From Onchocerca lupi (taxonomy: Eukaryota; Nematoda; Chromadorea; Rhabditida; Onchocercidae): a stretch of DNA of 64,000 bases. The DNA lies in the NCBI GenBank assembly GCA_028564675.1, contig JAOVVO010000325.1:1-64000 (forward strand), read 5' to 3'. How positions within the stretch are numbered: position 1 is the stretch's first letter; each line of letters begins with the position of its first letter. A program made the translations under genes and the position numbers. Positions 1 through 15,000 of the stretch are shown here, in pieces. Under the pieces are notes generated by a model. That model was not told where the DNA came from. It saw only the letters and a program-made list of their open reading frames with translations, and made no database searches.

Positions 1-22
1 TTTTTTAAAAAATTTTTTTTTT

Positions 23-54
<32 letters not shown>

Positions 55-187
55 TTTTAGTTATATAAAAATATTAAATTAATAAAATTTCTCGTCATTT
101 GGTTTGATAATTTTGTTTATGTTGTTGTTTTGTTGTTTAATTTTGTTATTGTCGGCGATAATGGTGATGATGTCAAATCAATGATAT

Positions 188-374
188 ATGTCATTTGTTG
201 TTGTTGTTGTTGTTGTTGCTCTTATTGTTCTTGCTAATTACTACTACAACAACAACTATTATTATTATTATTATCTGCAAAAAAAACAACAACAATTACT
301 ATTACTACTATTTTTAGCTAGCACTATTTGCTATTGTAAAATTGCTGTAAGCTGCTGCTGCTGCTGCTGCTGCT
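188..374. repeat. Cluster of triplet microsatellites (TTG, ATT/TTA, CTG)
   Basis: A TTG run at about 188-218 is followed by ACA/ATT triplets at about 242-310 and an uninterrupted CTG/TGC run at about 351-374. A forward open frame of 80 codons crosses the cluster, but it only encodes homopolymer runs, so it is not called as a gene. Confidence 0.8.
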
Positions 375-1746
375 ATTACTACAAACTTACTGTAATTTGT
401 TGTCATCGTTTTACAAAACAATTTTGCTGATATCACAAATATTATCAGCTTCATGCATAATTTCATATATCAGAAAAGTGATATATTTATGAAATATAAA
501 TACGCCCACATACGCACATACACCCACACATATATATACACCCACGCAATACACACCCACGCAATACACACCCACGCACACCTACATAAAATTAAATATA
601 TTTATGTATGATAAAAATTATGATACTAATATATTTTCGGAATAGTGCTTACAAGGTTATTTCGTTGTTTACGTATTGTCAAAACTGTATATGAAACATG
701 TTGTATATTGCGTTTTCATAGAAAGATCAGAGATTTTTTTTTTTTTTTTTTTTCAGTTAATTAAATCAGATGATTAGATCTGTATAATTTTACATATCTT
801 CCAAATATACAAATATGATTTCGAATATACTCAAGAAAAAATCCACTATTTTTATACAAAAATACACGAATTACGATGTTAATTCCTTTTCATAAAATTT
901 GCATTAGATTAAACAGTTAAGATGATTTTCAATTAAGATAATGATAATTTTTTTTTTCTAACTTGAATTTTTTTTTTTCTAACATAATCAATAATATTTG
1001 TAATTTTTCCAACTAAATTATCCAATAATATTTGCAATAAGGTTTCCTTTTTTTTCACGATCTACTTCAAAGTTTTTATACTTTTATTTTTATACAAAAA
1101 AAAAAAAAAAAAAAAAAAGAATGCAGTAAAGAAATTATGATGACCATTTACTGTGTCATCCTTTTTTGTCAAATTTGGATTAGATCAAAATAATGATGGT
1201 AATTTTTAATTAGATCAATTTAAACTAGTCAATAATATTTGAAAGAAGGTTTTTTTTTCTTTTTTTCGGTTCGCTTCAATCTTCTCCAAGATAGTTTTAT
1301 TGTGATTTTTCATTTATTGCCATAGAATTATTGATTTGATATTTTAAATGAAATATCAATTTGATCATAAAATGTCTTTCTTTGGTGACGCAATATCCTC
1401 ATGTAATATCACACATGCATACATTCCTAAAATCTCTCAACTATCATTGCCTATTAACAATTCATGCAAAAGCTACAGTAATAAATTTTAATTTATTAAA
1501 TTTCAAACGAAATAAATTCAAAAACTTTAAACTTCATCAATTACACATAATATATTTGAAGAATTAAATCACTAAAAAACAAAAAAAAAAAAAGTACACG
1601 ATGACAGGATAATTTTGACTATTATTTTTCTTTTTTTCTTTTTTTTAGTTTGAAAATTAAATAAATCCCTTAAAGTTAAAAAAAAAAAAATTTATTAAAT
1701 AATATGGATATTTGGATGTAAAAACAAGATATTTTTGATTAATTTT

Positions 1747-1788
1747 GTATGTGTATGTGTATGTGTATGTGTGTGTGTATGTGTGTGT

Positions 1789-1837
<49 letters not shown>

Positions 1838-1838
1838 A
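1747..1838. repeat. GT / GTAT dinucleotide microsatellite
   Basis: About 90 bp of alternating purine and pyrimidine: TGTATG units grade into pure TG and end in GTAT units. It lies in the intron just ahead of the first visible perlecan exon. Confidence 0.9.
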
Positions 1839-1934
1839 ATTAGACAAAATTAGATTAAAATTAATTTTTTTTTTTTTAGATATCTAAAATCAATAAAACA
1901 AAAATATCATTAATTAAATAAAATGCAAATTTAG

Positions 1935-2542
1935 ATAAGACATCAAGCAAAAGTATTCAACAAGTTAGAGAGAGTATACCGGTTATTATTGGAGCTGTTG
2001 GCGAAGAGGTATGTACGATGATTAAACAATTCATATATCATTGCTATCATAAAATCATATTTTTCATTGATAATATCTTATGCTAGAAATATGGAAGAGT
2101 CACAAAGGTGCATGAAATTTGACGTAATACGTGTAAAGATTGACGTGAATCGTGTAATCATCAGTCTTCCATTGAATTTTTTTTCCAAACTTCTAAAATG
2201 AAAATGATTGACTTGTTTATAATTCATAAAGGGCATAATATCGTAATTATAATATCGAAGGATAATTATTAATTTGGAAGCTTAAAAAGCAGTAATTATA
2301 AAATTTTTTATTTTGAAATTTGATCTGAATTCTCATAAATTATTCTTTTATTATAGAAGAAAAATAATTTAAATAATTTACAATATGAGTAAACATATTT
2401 CCGAATATATATACAAAAATAAAGAATTTAACTTGAAAAATTGACTGATAAATGATTATCAATCTAGAAATTACCGTATCCGATCTGCAGTTATTGTTTA
2501 TCAAAATGATCGCGATGGAAATACATGAAGCTGGATTTAATT

Positions 2543-2577
<35 letters not shown>

Positions 2578-5500
2578 AAAATGATTTGTAGATTGAATTA
2601 CGATGCCCTGCTACTGGTGCACCTGGTGTATACGGTGAAGTGACATGGGAAAAAGTTGACGGGGAACTACCGTATGCTTATTCAATCCGTCAAGATGTAC
2701 TGTATTTGAAGGATGTTAAACGAACGGATGAAGGAGTTTATAGATGTATCATACGTACTGATTCCGGTTTAGCAACTGTTACACATGTTCGTTTGAAAGT
2801 CTCCGGTATCGATAGTATTTTTTTAATTTGTTTGTCAATTTTTTTTTCTAAAAAAAAAGTTTTGCACAAGAAAACTTTTTACACTAACTTCTTAATTAGA
2901 AATATATGCTAAAACTTGGAAAAACTGTTAAATTGAAGCAATTTTTGAAAATTGGAATTTTTTTTCTCAATTCTAAGAGTAAATTTATTTTATCGATAGA
3001 TTTTGTGCCATTATTCGATGGAGACGATTATATGGAATTAAGACCATTAACAGATGAACAATGGAGTGATGTTCATATAAAAATTTCATTCAAACCTAAA
3101 TCATCTAATGGTGAGTTAAATAAATACAGTAGTTATAATTTGTTAAGCAAGTAAGTACGGTACTGGCAATTATATTTTCTAAAATATAACTTAAGCAATT
3201 TTTAATTGATATGATTTTTGAATTTGATCCGAATGAGAATTAATAATTTGTTTATGAAAAAATTATTTATCACAAATTATCCAACAATTTGCTATATAAT
3301 TATAGAAATATTGTTATGGTTGAAGTTTCAGGATTCTTCGATTACAAATTCCGACTTTATAAATTCCGAATTTATCATTTCAGGTTTGCTATTCTATACA
3401 GAACGACAGAATGAAAATAATCCGGATGAAGCAATTAATTATTTGAGTGTCGGATTAAAAAATGGCCATGTAGTTTATCGGTACAATATTGGTGCTGGAC
3501 CAGGTTTGTTTCATTTTTATCCCAATTAATTTCTTTTTTATCAGTTTCCAGAAAAAAATCATCTAATTAATCGAAAAATTTTATCATATTTTATTTCATG
3601 ATGATTAGAGTTATCACGAATTAGTTCATATCATTTAAACTTTATCATACAGAAAATAATTCTAGGTAATGCATATTATTTTGTTGATTTTTTTATCCTG
3701 AATCATTTTGCCATGAAAATCAAGATTATGAATGATCAATAAATTAATTTTATGATTAGTTAGCAACATTAGATATCAAGACTGATTGCTATTATTTTTT
3801 TTTCCTTTCCAGTTCATTCTTTCTTTTGATTTACTTATGTATTATTTCGAAAAAAAATGACGAAAATTTTTAAAAATTAAATTTTACACTATCACTTGTC
3901 AAATAGAAATTAAAACTGAAATGTATTATTTATAAATGAATAGCGGAAACTTTTCTCTCATAACTAGTAGATTATTTATATATCATAGATAATATGCTAA
4001 TTACGAAAAAAGATGTATTATTTATGTGTGGTGAAACTTTTTTTCCATAATTAATTATTTTTCAAAATTAAAGAATGTTTTACACTTAAATCAGGTTTTT
4101 TTTCATTCGTTTTTTTTAGCTGAGTTAACGAGTATTTATCCAGTAGTAATGGATGAATGGCATAAAATTGAAATTTTCAATCAGCCAAATCAAGGTTTGT
4201 AAATTTACACCTTCAATTTTTTTTTTCGCATTTTATTTTACATAATCATCGAGCCCTAATTAATTGATTTATACGTACCAATAGAAGAATAATAACAATA
4301 ATAATATTAGTAATAGTAAATAATATCTAAATTTAAAAATAGTTAATAAGAATTTTAATTCTAAATTCGAAATTAATATTTAATAAATAAAAGATGTTGC
4401 AGCTGGATTATTAGTTGATGAAGATGATGTTGTTGAACAGGATAATTATTATTTCAATACTGGTGAAGGTATATCAAAAGTTATTAATGTTGGTGGTACC
4501 AAAGATGAAGCAACAATGAAACGTACCACATTTGAACAACCATTTGTCGGTATTATTTTTTTTAAGTCAATTATACCGTAATCTTTTTTACTGTAGTCAA
4601 ATTTTTATACTGTAGTCAAACTTATTATACTGTATTTTTTTGCGTTTAAATAATTTATTTAATATCTCTCTGAATATTTTCTTTTATAGATATAGTATTT
4701 GAAATAATAAAGCATATATTATATAGCAATTTTTTTCTTCATTTTTCAATTAATTAATTCATTTAATGTTTTCATGCATATTTTCTTTAGTAAAACGTTA
4801 CTTGAAATTGATAAAATATATAATACAGTAATATCTTTTCTTTCATTTCTTAATTAAATTAATTAATTGAATGCCTTATTAGGTCTTTTGCTTAAGTAAA
4901 ACTTTGCTTGAAATTGATAAATTATGTATTATAGTAACATTTTATTTATTTATTTAAAAAAATTCAAAATATATTGTAGAATTTTTTTGTAGCATATTTC
5001 TTTTCATATTTATTGTTTATTATGCTAATATATATATCAAATAAATATTAAGTAGCAAAATTTGTTAATCATAAAATGCCATCATATTTGTTTACTAATT
5101 AAGGAACAATTACTTCATTAACAATATCCGATGAATTGGTCGATTTTGGTGAAGATACGGTAACAAAATCATCAAATCTACAGAAAGATACGGCATGTTC
5201 ATTAGGATTATGTCAACATAATTCAATTTGTATACCAACAAATGTACATAATGGTTTCATCTGTGATTGTTCAACTGCAAAAAGTTACGAAGGTCAATTT
5301 TGCGAACGAAAAATCCTGAAATGCAATGATGGTACTTCGTATTCTTTATCTAATCTTTTAAATTTGCCTTTTTGCATTTCATATTTGATTTTAAAAGAAT
5401 TTAAATGTTATTATGAAATATCTAATTTTTATTTTTATTTTTTTGAAATATTTGACTTCTTTTTTCAATAAAATATTATGGAATATCCAACTTATTATTA

Positions 5501-8500
5501 TTATTATCACTATTATTGAACATATAATTTTTTTTTCTGTTTTTTGCAATAAAATTTTACGAAGATAATCAATTATCTTCTCATTTCTAAAGATAATTGA
5601 ATAGTTATTGAGATTTGTTAAAATACGATAATTATAAGATAAAGCTTTAGTTTTACTACAAGAAAAAAAAAAGAAAATACTATTCATTGTTAATTAATCA
5701 AAATACTAATCATAATTATTGTATATATTAGATAAAAGAATAATTTTAATAATTGATAATTGATTGTTGCATTTCTTTTTTTTTTTTAAACAAATCTAAT
5801 TTTGAGATAATAATTAAATTATCAATTTAAATTGAAAAATCAAAGTATGAATTTTAAGTTATAAAATTGCGAAAAAATTTTTTCATTTATCATATCAGTG
5901 AATTTTTTTTTTTTTTCTTTCACTTATATAAGTATTGATATGAATGATTCATTATAAAATTTATTTTTAAAGTTACTTGTCAAGTTGGAACATGTCAATA
6001 TCGATTGGATGGTTCGCAATTTTGTCGTTGTCCAATCGGACGATACGGTGATCGTTGTCAACTATTTGAAAGTGAAGAAATTATCGAAGCTATTGAATTC
6101 AATGGTGAAACGTCGTACATTGTATTACCAAAATTAAAAACACTTCGCAATTTTAGTGTTTGTTTATTTTTTTTTTTCTTATTAATTAAAAAAACAAATT
6201 TCAATTATTTCTTTTTATTTTTAATTCTTTTTCTTTTTTTTTCTTCACCTAATAATTAAATAATAAATTCAATTAAAATTTTTGTTCATTTATTCAAGAA
6301 ATTTATCATAATGACAAGTTGTAAATAAATTCAGATATTTTTTTTTTCTTTTTGCATTATATTTATTCCTTATGAAATGTGAAATTTTTCTTAAAAATAT
6401 TTGATTTAAATATAATAACAGCGATGAAAGATTGTATTTAACTGAAGTACAAAAAAAAAATTTCCCAAAATTCCCGAAATTTCCTGAACCATTGTGTTGT
6501 TAATTTTAGATAATTTAAATCGTCTAATAATCAATAAACTTTATTAATTAGAATAATTGCAAATACTAACATCCTCAGTTTTCATTTTTTCGGCACCCTG
6601 ACCATCTATTAATTATAAGCTCCATTAATTAGAATAATTTCAATTTTAAACTGCTAATATAATAAGTTCTTTTTTTTTTTCCTGTATAAGCTCAGAATTA
6701 ATCTTATTATCAACTTTTTAATTGTTTTTCTTTAAACCAATATATTGCATTTAATAATTTACTGAATTTCACATGAAAATTTCTGGTTTTCAATTAATTA
6801 TTATTCTTTAATTTTGATATTTAAATGTCCCGAATTTCATATAAATTTCCAATTTCAATTAATTCTTATTCTTTAATATATGTATATATTGATTCAATAT
6901 AACTATCATATATAATTATAATTTAGTTAAAATTGGAAATCGAACCACGATCAACAAATGATCAATTATTAGCATATGAAGCAAGTGATTATAATCCAAA
7001 ACGATCCAATTATTTAGCACTTGCAATACGTCATGGAAAATTTGTTTATCTTTACAGTAGTAGCGATGGTTTGCTTGTTTTATTTGTCTTTTTTTTTCTT
7101 TTTTTTTTTTTTGAAAATCAATTTAATGAAATTTATTATAATCGATTTGACAAAGTTTATTATAATCTTTGATAAATTGATTCATAATATAATAAATTTT
7201 ATTTTCCATAAATATGTTTAATAAATATAAAAGTAATTTTTTAACAAATTAATTTATCCTTGGTGATTTATTTTCTTCTTTTTTAAATTTGAAAATTTTT
7301 TGATATTTGTAAATGATTTTAATTTTTCAATACATTTCTTAAATGGTTAAATTTTTCGAATTTTTCTCATTAGTTAGATTTTGAATCTTTTGATATTTTT
7401 TGAATTTTTCCAGTTTCTTTTTTCGGATCGATTTTTTTCAGCATTCTTTTTAACAAATTTAAATTTTTATGAAGCATAATAAATAAATAAATTAAATAAG
7501 TGAAAAAAGAAGCGAACAATTTTTTTAATCAATTTATTATCAATTAAGAATAGATTCTTCTTGTGGAAAAAAAAAAAAAAAAAAAGAAAATTTTCAGGTA
7601 ATATTGAAATTGAATCACCGGATGAGGTACAAATAAATGTACCATATCACCTTGACCTGAAACGATTTGGTAAGCGTGCTGAATTACGCATAAATGGTAC
7701 AAAAATTCCAAGTCGTGGCAAACTTTCAGCATTTTTATCCGGTACCAATTTATTTATTGGTGGTGTACCATTGGGAATTACGGTAAATTCAAGAATTGGT
7801 GGTGCAGCATCGTTTAAAGGATGCATTTCGAAAGTAATTATTTATGATCAATCTTTTTTTTTTTTCTTTTTTTTTCAATAAATAATTTCAAATATCTCAA
7901 ATTTGTTCAATTTTAATGCAAATAATTTGTAATCGTTTTTTCCTTTTTATAATTCAAAAAATATTTATAGCAGTAATTATCAATTGGATTATATTTTAAT
8001 ATATCACTGCAATTATTTTTGTTGGATTATATTTGGATTTTTTTATGAATTATAGAAAATTTCAAATAATTTTTTCTAATTTTTTTTTTTATTTTAATAA
8101 AGATTGTTGTAAATGGAAAAGAGATAAATTTGGCTGAAATATTGAAAAAATCAGCACATGATGTAACAATTTGTAAACCGTATGAAGAAGACGTAGACGT
8201 TCACGTACCATTCATTTGGACAACTACACCATTTCCAACAACACGTACAACAATACGTATTACAACGTCAGATAATTCATTATTTAAAACACTCGAAAGG
8301 GATGATGACGAATGGAAAATTGATGAATTTGAAACAACCGATTTGAAAATATATCCAGACGAAAGCTTACTAACATGTATTGGTAAAGGTAACAATTTGA
8401 AATTCGAATGAAATATTGAAAATTATTCATTTCCAACATTTTATTTCCAATTGTATCAGTCAATAATGATAAGTTTAATGTAAAAATTTGCATATATTTA

Positions 8501-11500
8501 ATTGGATTAACTAAAAATTATAAATCATTGTTAATATATAGAAATAAAACAATCAATGATAATGATATTTCATTTTAAGAATAAAAAGAAACATATCAAA
8601 ATTTATATTTAAAGAAAAAGTTAAAAAAGCAATAAAAAAGCAAATTGAAAATTAAAAATATATTAAGAATTAATAAATCTCTAAATATTTCACAAAAATT
8701 CAGAAACAAAACTTTTTCTTTGAATTAATTATTGTTATAATTATGATATCAGTATTAATAAACTAAATAATGATAATTTGTGCAATTTTGCATAATCATT
8801 TTTAAATTTTATTATTATTACTATTATTATCATTATTAATTATTCTTAATTATCATTAATTAATTACTGGCAACGATCTTATCAGATTGCGCAGTTCAAT
8901 GTAATCCAACTCTATGTGGTGATCATGGTGAATGTGAAATAATCAATTCAACTCATGTCGTATGCTCATGTCGGGATTATTATGTTGGTCCATATTGTGA
9001 AATTTGTTAGTTTCAATTTTCGCATTTAAGTTTAATTAATTTACAATTAATTTAACTTATAATTAAAATAGTCATTTCGCAGTATTGTTATATATATGTT
9101 CATATTATCAATTCCTTAACTTACATTCGATAATTGAAATGTTTTTTAAATAAATTTTTCCAATTAGAAAATTTGATTAAATAAATTTTTCATTAATTTA
9201 TAGTTAAGTAAAAAGAAAAGAGGAAAATGATTTAATTTTGCAGTCAAACCAATTGATCATGCGGTGAAATTTGATGGAAAAGCATTTGTCGTATTTTCCA
9301 TTGATGATTTCCCGCATTTAACTTCTGAACATGAAGAAACTTTAAGTTTACAATTCAAAACAAACGCATCATCCGGGGTAATAAATTTATACTTACTTCA
9401 AAAAAAAAAAAAAAAAAGAAAAATGAAGAGATTAAAAAGTTTTTGAAATTTTTCTTTACAATAAGTATCATTTAGAATTATTTTGATATCATTACTATTA
9501 ATGAAAATTAAAGATCCAATTTGGGTTACTTTAATTTGATTAGTATTTCTGTCAAGTATCTTATTGAACATATAGTTTTTTATCCGTATGGAAAAAATTT
9601 TTTAATTTATTTCCTTGGTTATTTTCTTAACTATTCTCTTTAATTCATCAATTGTTTAATCAATGGAAACATAGGCGGGAAATGAGAAAGGTCAAAAGGT
9701 CATTCAACTTTAATTTAAAATATGCTTCAATAATTTGTTTCCGTTGCATTTAAATAAATAATAATATTGCAAATATTATATTGGATTTCTGTTCTAGTCA
9801 CAATGAGTTAAATTTTAACAGAATAAATGAACTAAAAAGGTCATTTTGCAGCTAATTTTTTGGCAAGGTCAACGACTGGACACACCCTTAAAAGGAGATG
9901 ACTATATATTTGTTGGCTTAACTGATGGTCATTTGATCTTTTCGTACGTTTAATTTACATTTAAATACTAAATTTTCAGCAATTGAATAGATCTTTAAAG
10001 TTTGACGACAATATATGTCTATTGTATTCAAGCAATGATCATTTTTCTGGAAAATTTTATCATACTGTAAGAGAGACGAATTTTGATAAGAAAAAGTTTT
10101 ATTGATTAATCAATCCATTTCTTCGTCTACGTTATAAAGATAGAATAAAGTGAAATAATATCACAATTGCAGTAAATCAATCATTTTTGGCTTGTAGTAA
10201 AGATGAATTGAATATATATGAATTGGATTGAATTTCTATCGATATAATCCTTGATCTTGTCGTAGGGCGATAATTTACACAAAAAGTTTGATTATTAGAA
10301 CAAAGGAAAAGGAACTGACAATAATTATAATTCTAAATGATGCACACAAATTTTAATCCTTAAAACATTTCAAACAATCAATATTAATTTGCCAACATTT
10401 TAGACAAATGCACATAAGCTTTAGCAGATTGGAAGATGAGAGAACAAAGGCTTTTGTGTCAGATTAAAGAATGAAATATGAATGAATGAATGAATGAATG
10501 ATTCATTCATTTAATTGAGAAATATTACAAATTTCTATTATACAAACAACACTTTTAATTATTTTATTATATTTATATGATAAAATATCTCGATTTTATT
10601 CATATCATTTGATTTTTTCATAAGTTTAATTCTGTTTTCTTTTTTTTTTTTTTTATCTAAATTTTTTACGCTATTAAAAGTTTCGAAATTATTTGATTAT
10701 GCTAATTAAAGATATGAACTTGGTGGTGGTGCATCACAATTGATCAGTCCTGAAAAAGTAAATGATAATAAGGAGCATCAGTTACAAATTTGGCGAAAAG
10801 GTCGGAATGGAAAGATGACAATCGATAATGAGCCATCAATTAATGGCTCATCATTTGGCCTTGTTTCAATGCTTAATGTAGATGGCGATGTTTACATAGG
10901 TTAAATTTATATAAAAATTAAATAAACATAAAATTTAAGGAATTGAAAATTTTTTTTAAAATTAAATTTCTTCATTTATTTATTCAAAAAAAAAAAAAAA
11001 CATTTTAAATAAGTAAAAATTACTGATAGATTTAAATTAAACATGAAAAAAAAAAATAAAAGAAATGATTAATGGTTTAAAAAAAACATAAGAAAAAATG
11101 ATTAATAAATTAGAGAGAAATAGATATTAAATATGCAGAAAAATTATTAAATATTCAAATCCTTTATAAAAATTACTGAAATTGAGTTATGATGGAAGTA
11201 TAAATTGCTATTAAATATGAAAAAGTAAAAAAATGAAAATGTTCAAAAATGAATAATAATTCTAAAGAAGAATTAGATAGTATATACAGAAGAAAGAAAA
11301 TTTAAAATCTTTCCAATAATTAGTACTTATTAAATCTGGTAATTTTTGCTGGGAAATAATTTCAAAAACTTTTGTTTTTTTTTCCAGTTTCTATAATTTT
11401 TTTTTTTTTTTTAATTTTATCAAATCCGATTGTTTGGAGTTGCATTTTTAGTCGAAATTATTGAAATTAAGTAGTAGTAATCCAAAATTTCTCCAATAAT

Positions 11501-12099
11501 TAGTAATTATCAAATAAGTATTTGGTAATTTTTGTTAGGAAATAATTTTGAAAATCCTTAATTATTTTTTCAGTTTTTGTAATTTTCTTTTTTTTTTTTT
11601 TTTTTTTGTTTTTAATACCTATCAAATTCAATAGTTTCCGTTTGGAAATAATTACAAAAATTTTTGATTAGTCCTTTTTTTTTTTTTTTTTTTTGCAAAA
11701 AGAAATGAAAATATTTGTGAGAAACGAAAATTATCCAATTTAATTTATTTTAATTTTATTAAAAAGAAAATTAAAAAATTTTAGCGACGCGGAAAAAAAG
11801 GAAGGAAGAATAAATTGTCTAATTTGTTAAGTTCAAAAAAAAAAAAAAAAGAGAGAAAGGGGAGGGAAAAACGTAAAAAAAAAAAAAGGAAAAAAGGAAA
11901 AATTGACCCATTTTTAGGTGGTGTACCGGATTTAGATGGTATGACCGGTGGTTTATATGATAAAAATTTTATTGGTTGTATTGCTGATATAACATTAAAC
12001 AATGTACGAATGGATTTAATGGCAAATGCAATTGATGGACGAAATGTTAAGCCATGTGATGAATGGATGAAAAAAAACGACATTATTCCGGAAAAGTGA
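1935..12099 (+). CDS. unc-52: Perlecan (UNC-52-like) basement-membrane proteoglycan, C-terminal part
   Basis: Sixteen exons join in frame: 1935-2008, 2592-2805, 3000-3110, 3384-3503, 4120-4194, 4403-4549, 5104-5331, 5973-6157, 6927-7068, 7598-7833, 8103-8388, 8886-9005, 9244-9377, 9852-9943, 10712-10899 and 11918-12099 (TGA). They give about 843 residues; the 5' end lies outside the window. Order: end of an Ig domain (Cys in ELRCPATG, core Trp in VTWEK, DEGVYRC), LamG1 (exons 3-7), two EGF modules (CSLGLCQ...; CQVGTCQ...RCPIGRYGDRC), LamG2 (exons 8-11), a Thr-rich linker (TTTPFPTTRTT), one EGF (exon 12) and LamG3 (exons 13-16). This is the perlecan domain V arrangement, known in worms from UNC-52, which links body-wall muscle to the basement membrane. 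Most internal introns are phase 1, as expected for shuffled extracellular modules. Agrin or another LamG/EGF protein is less likely because of the Ig-to-LamG order. Single boundaries may be a few bases off. Confidence 0.85.
4791..4990. repeat. Local duplication inside a perlecan intron
   Basis: The stretch beginning at 4791 (TAAAACGTTACTTGAAATTG) recurs about 105 bp downstream at about 4896 (TAAAACTTTGCTTGAAATTG), followed by similar AT-rich sequence. Just upstream, at 4570-4635, a unit containing TACTGTAGTCAAA is also repeated. It lies in the intron between exons 4403-4549 and 5104-5331 and has no coding potential. Confidence 0.6.
11316..11650. repeat. Tandem duplication in the last perlecan intron
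   Basis: The motif GGTAATTTTTGCTGGGAAATAA near 11338 and its near copy GGTAATTTTTGTTAGGAAATAA near 11524 both lead into a poly-T stretch and then an ATCAAAT(C/T)C motif. The offset is about 185 bp. Both copies sit in the roughly 1-kb intron before the last exon. Confidence 0.6.
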
Positions 12100-15000
12100 A
12101 CAAAAAGAAAAAAAAAGAAGAGATGATTGCGGAACGGAAAATGAGAAGTGTTGCGGAACGGAAATTATCATTAACAAACAAGCGAAAGTCTTATAAACTT
12201 TTATTTTCTTTTCTTTTTTGTGATAAAAACATCGTATATTGTATGTTTGTTGCAGTGATAAATATTGATACATTGCAAGAAAAAAAAAAAGAAATCAAAA
12301 ATCAGAAGGATTAATTTTAGTTAAAAATACATTGAAATTTAATTCAAATTTAACGATTTTTAACTATTCAATTATTTTTTGACTCAATTTATTATTGATT
12401 TTAATAATACGACAAATATACAATATATTATGTTTAAATCTAAATTTTTAACAACATCATAAGATAATTTAAGTTAAATTTAATGAATTTCAATTATCTA
12501 ATCATTTTATCATAAATTATTCATGATTGAATAATTTGCGATAAAATTATAATCGAAATTATCAATCAATTACAATATTTAATTATTTTAATTCAAATTA
12601 TCTTCTCTTTGCAATAATAAAATGAATGTACAGTAAACGATGTAAGAAAAGAAAATGGAACGACTAATTTCGTAAAAATTTAAATCAGATTTAATGAATT
12701 TTAATTATCTAATCATTTTGATTCAATTTATATTGCAATGTTGATAACATGATAAATATCTGTAAGGTAAAAAAAAAATTTGGATCTAAAACGATAATCA
12801 TAATTAAGCAATGAGAAAATTATCATTCATCAAATTTGATAATTTATCGAATAATTTTTTCTTTTTCGTTTCTCTTTATCTTGAAATTACTACTAATTTT
12901 CTCTTTTTTTTTTTTTGTTTTTTGATATTTTCACATTCCTTTTTAATTGGATCAAACTTGTTTGTAAAAATTTTTTAAATTTCATTTTCGACCTAAATTA
13001 CATATTTAGAAAAACAAAAAAGTTTGATGATTTTCTTTTTTTTTCAATTCAAATCAATCAATAATTTTAAGTTATAAATAATGCATATATATTTTGAAGA
13101 GAATCTCCAATTTTATTGCATATCTCTTTTTGTTCTTTTTTTTTTCCTTCTTTGCTCATCAAAATTTTTTAATTATTAAAACGTTTGTAATTTACGTTTG
13201 TGTAATTTTCACGTTGACATGCATAATAATTTGAAAAAAAAAAAAAAAGAATAAGAAAAAATGATTTATTTCATCAATGAAGAAGAAATATTTGAAAAAG
13301 AAAGTTAAAAAGATTTTTTGATAAAAAAAAATTATTCATATTTTTGCAATAACTTTTCAAAGTTTACGGCAATTTAAATATTTTATATTGAAATATTTTC
13401 ATTATCTTTGAATATTCAATTATCAATTGAAATTAGATTTCCTTTTAAAATAACAGTCTCTTTATATGTATGTTTTTATTCATATCAGTCGCATATATTC
13501 CAGTTTTTGTGTATGTAAATTTAAATTTAAAAATTAAAATTGACATAAAATAAGAGAACCATTCATGAATACTACTAATATGAATAAAAATTTATAATAT
13601 ATAAAGAATATTTGCGATTGTAACTTTAATTTTTTCAAACTTAAAGTTATTTTAATATAAAAGATAAATGTAACTTTAATTTTAAGAAAATTATTGATAA
13701 ATGCGTATTTTCTTATTTATGTACATCTTTATTCGTATTAATAGTATTCATTAACAATTCTCAATTTCTTTTTAAATTAAATTTAGATTTTCAAAAATTC
13801 TTTTGTATACGTACTTGTATCAGTTATAGTATAATAATTATTTGTACATAATTAGATGTATAATTCCTAATTTTATAATTAATATAATTTTTAGTCGAAA
13901 ATCTTGCTCTTTTTTTTCTGTAAAAATCATTTTCATTTTCTATTCAATAATTTAATCAAATTGTTTCCCTTTTTCTTCCTTTTCTTTTTTTTTTTTTGAA
14001 TTTTTGGTTGACATCTTTATTGATATTTGTTTCAGTTTCTTTTTATTTGTTTCATTTCATTATCTCATTAGTTTTCTTTTTTTTTTTTTTTTTTTTTTAT
14101 TTTGTATTACAATTATTTTAATCTCTCATCATTTATCATTCACCAGTTATTTTCTCAAAAATGATGCATTTTAATTCGAATATTATTATATGAGTAATGA
14201 ATTCATCTAATTAAAAACTTGCACAACTGTATAACAAAATGCTAAATGATTTATTGTCCTATTAAATTAGTATTACTATTAAATACAAATGTTTTTCATA
14301 TAACTCTAATGTTATTGATAAATAAAAATTTTTCTTTGAAGTCTAAATGATTTTCGTTGTACTCAAAAAATAAAAAATTTACTAAAATATTTTAAATATT
14401 GTTATTTTAAATTCATAAATTTTTAAATTCAAATTGCAATAGAATTATGTTTCATATTTATTTTGATATAACTTCTGGAAATTAACAATCAAAAATTGAT
14501 AATGCTTCTGTCAGTCAAGGACTGTTATATTATTATCATATTGATAACAATAATTATGATATTATTGATATCTAATTTTATAGATTTCCTAATCACTACC
14601 ATAATCAATCTCATTTTTAATGCAATCGACTTATTTGACAAAATATATTTTAATGTAATTAAATCAATTATTTTATTCAATGATGAATGAATGTTCATAC
14701 CATTAGAAAGAGCCCACTGTTAAAATAATTTAGAAGTGTTATCGATAATGATAATAATATATGCAAAACTGAAAATACGTTAGTATTAATTTAAGAAAAT
14801 GAAGCAAATTGTAATTAAAATGATAAAGAAACGATTACATAGACTCTTGATTTGTTTCATTGTAAAAGATTGCATAAATTATGCATAAGTTTCGAATTTT
14901 GCTTCATGATAAATGATATGGTTTATCTTATCAGTAGAAATCATTGTATAAGAAAATGCTAGAATGCATAATTAAATATATTTACTGAAACGATGATCTG

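Larger units (their letters stand above)
1..1934. other. Non-coding AT-rich sequence upstream of first visible perlecan exon
   Basis: No convincing exon is seen here. The stretch has many poly-A/T runs and triplet repeats near 188-374 (TTG, TTA and CTG runs). A CACACC/CACGCA-rich patch lies at 505-590 and a GT/GTAT microsatellite at about 1747-1838. Open frames here are simple-repeat translations such as poly-Val and poly-Cys. It is best read as a long intron of the perlecan gene that continues to the left of the window. Confidence 0.6.

Noticed and set aside
188..430. 80-codon forward open frame with poly-Val and poly-Cys
   Set aside because: It is a translation of TTG and CTG microsatellites, with no protein-like composition outside the repeats.
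5391..5687. 98-codon minus-strand open frame in a perlecan intron
   Set aside because: Low-complexity Ile, Lys and Phe composition from AT-rich sequence, with no exon signals or homology that I can see.
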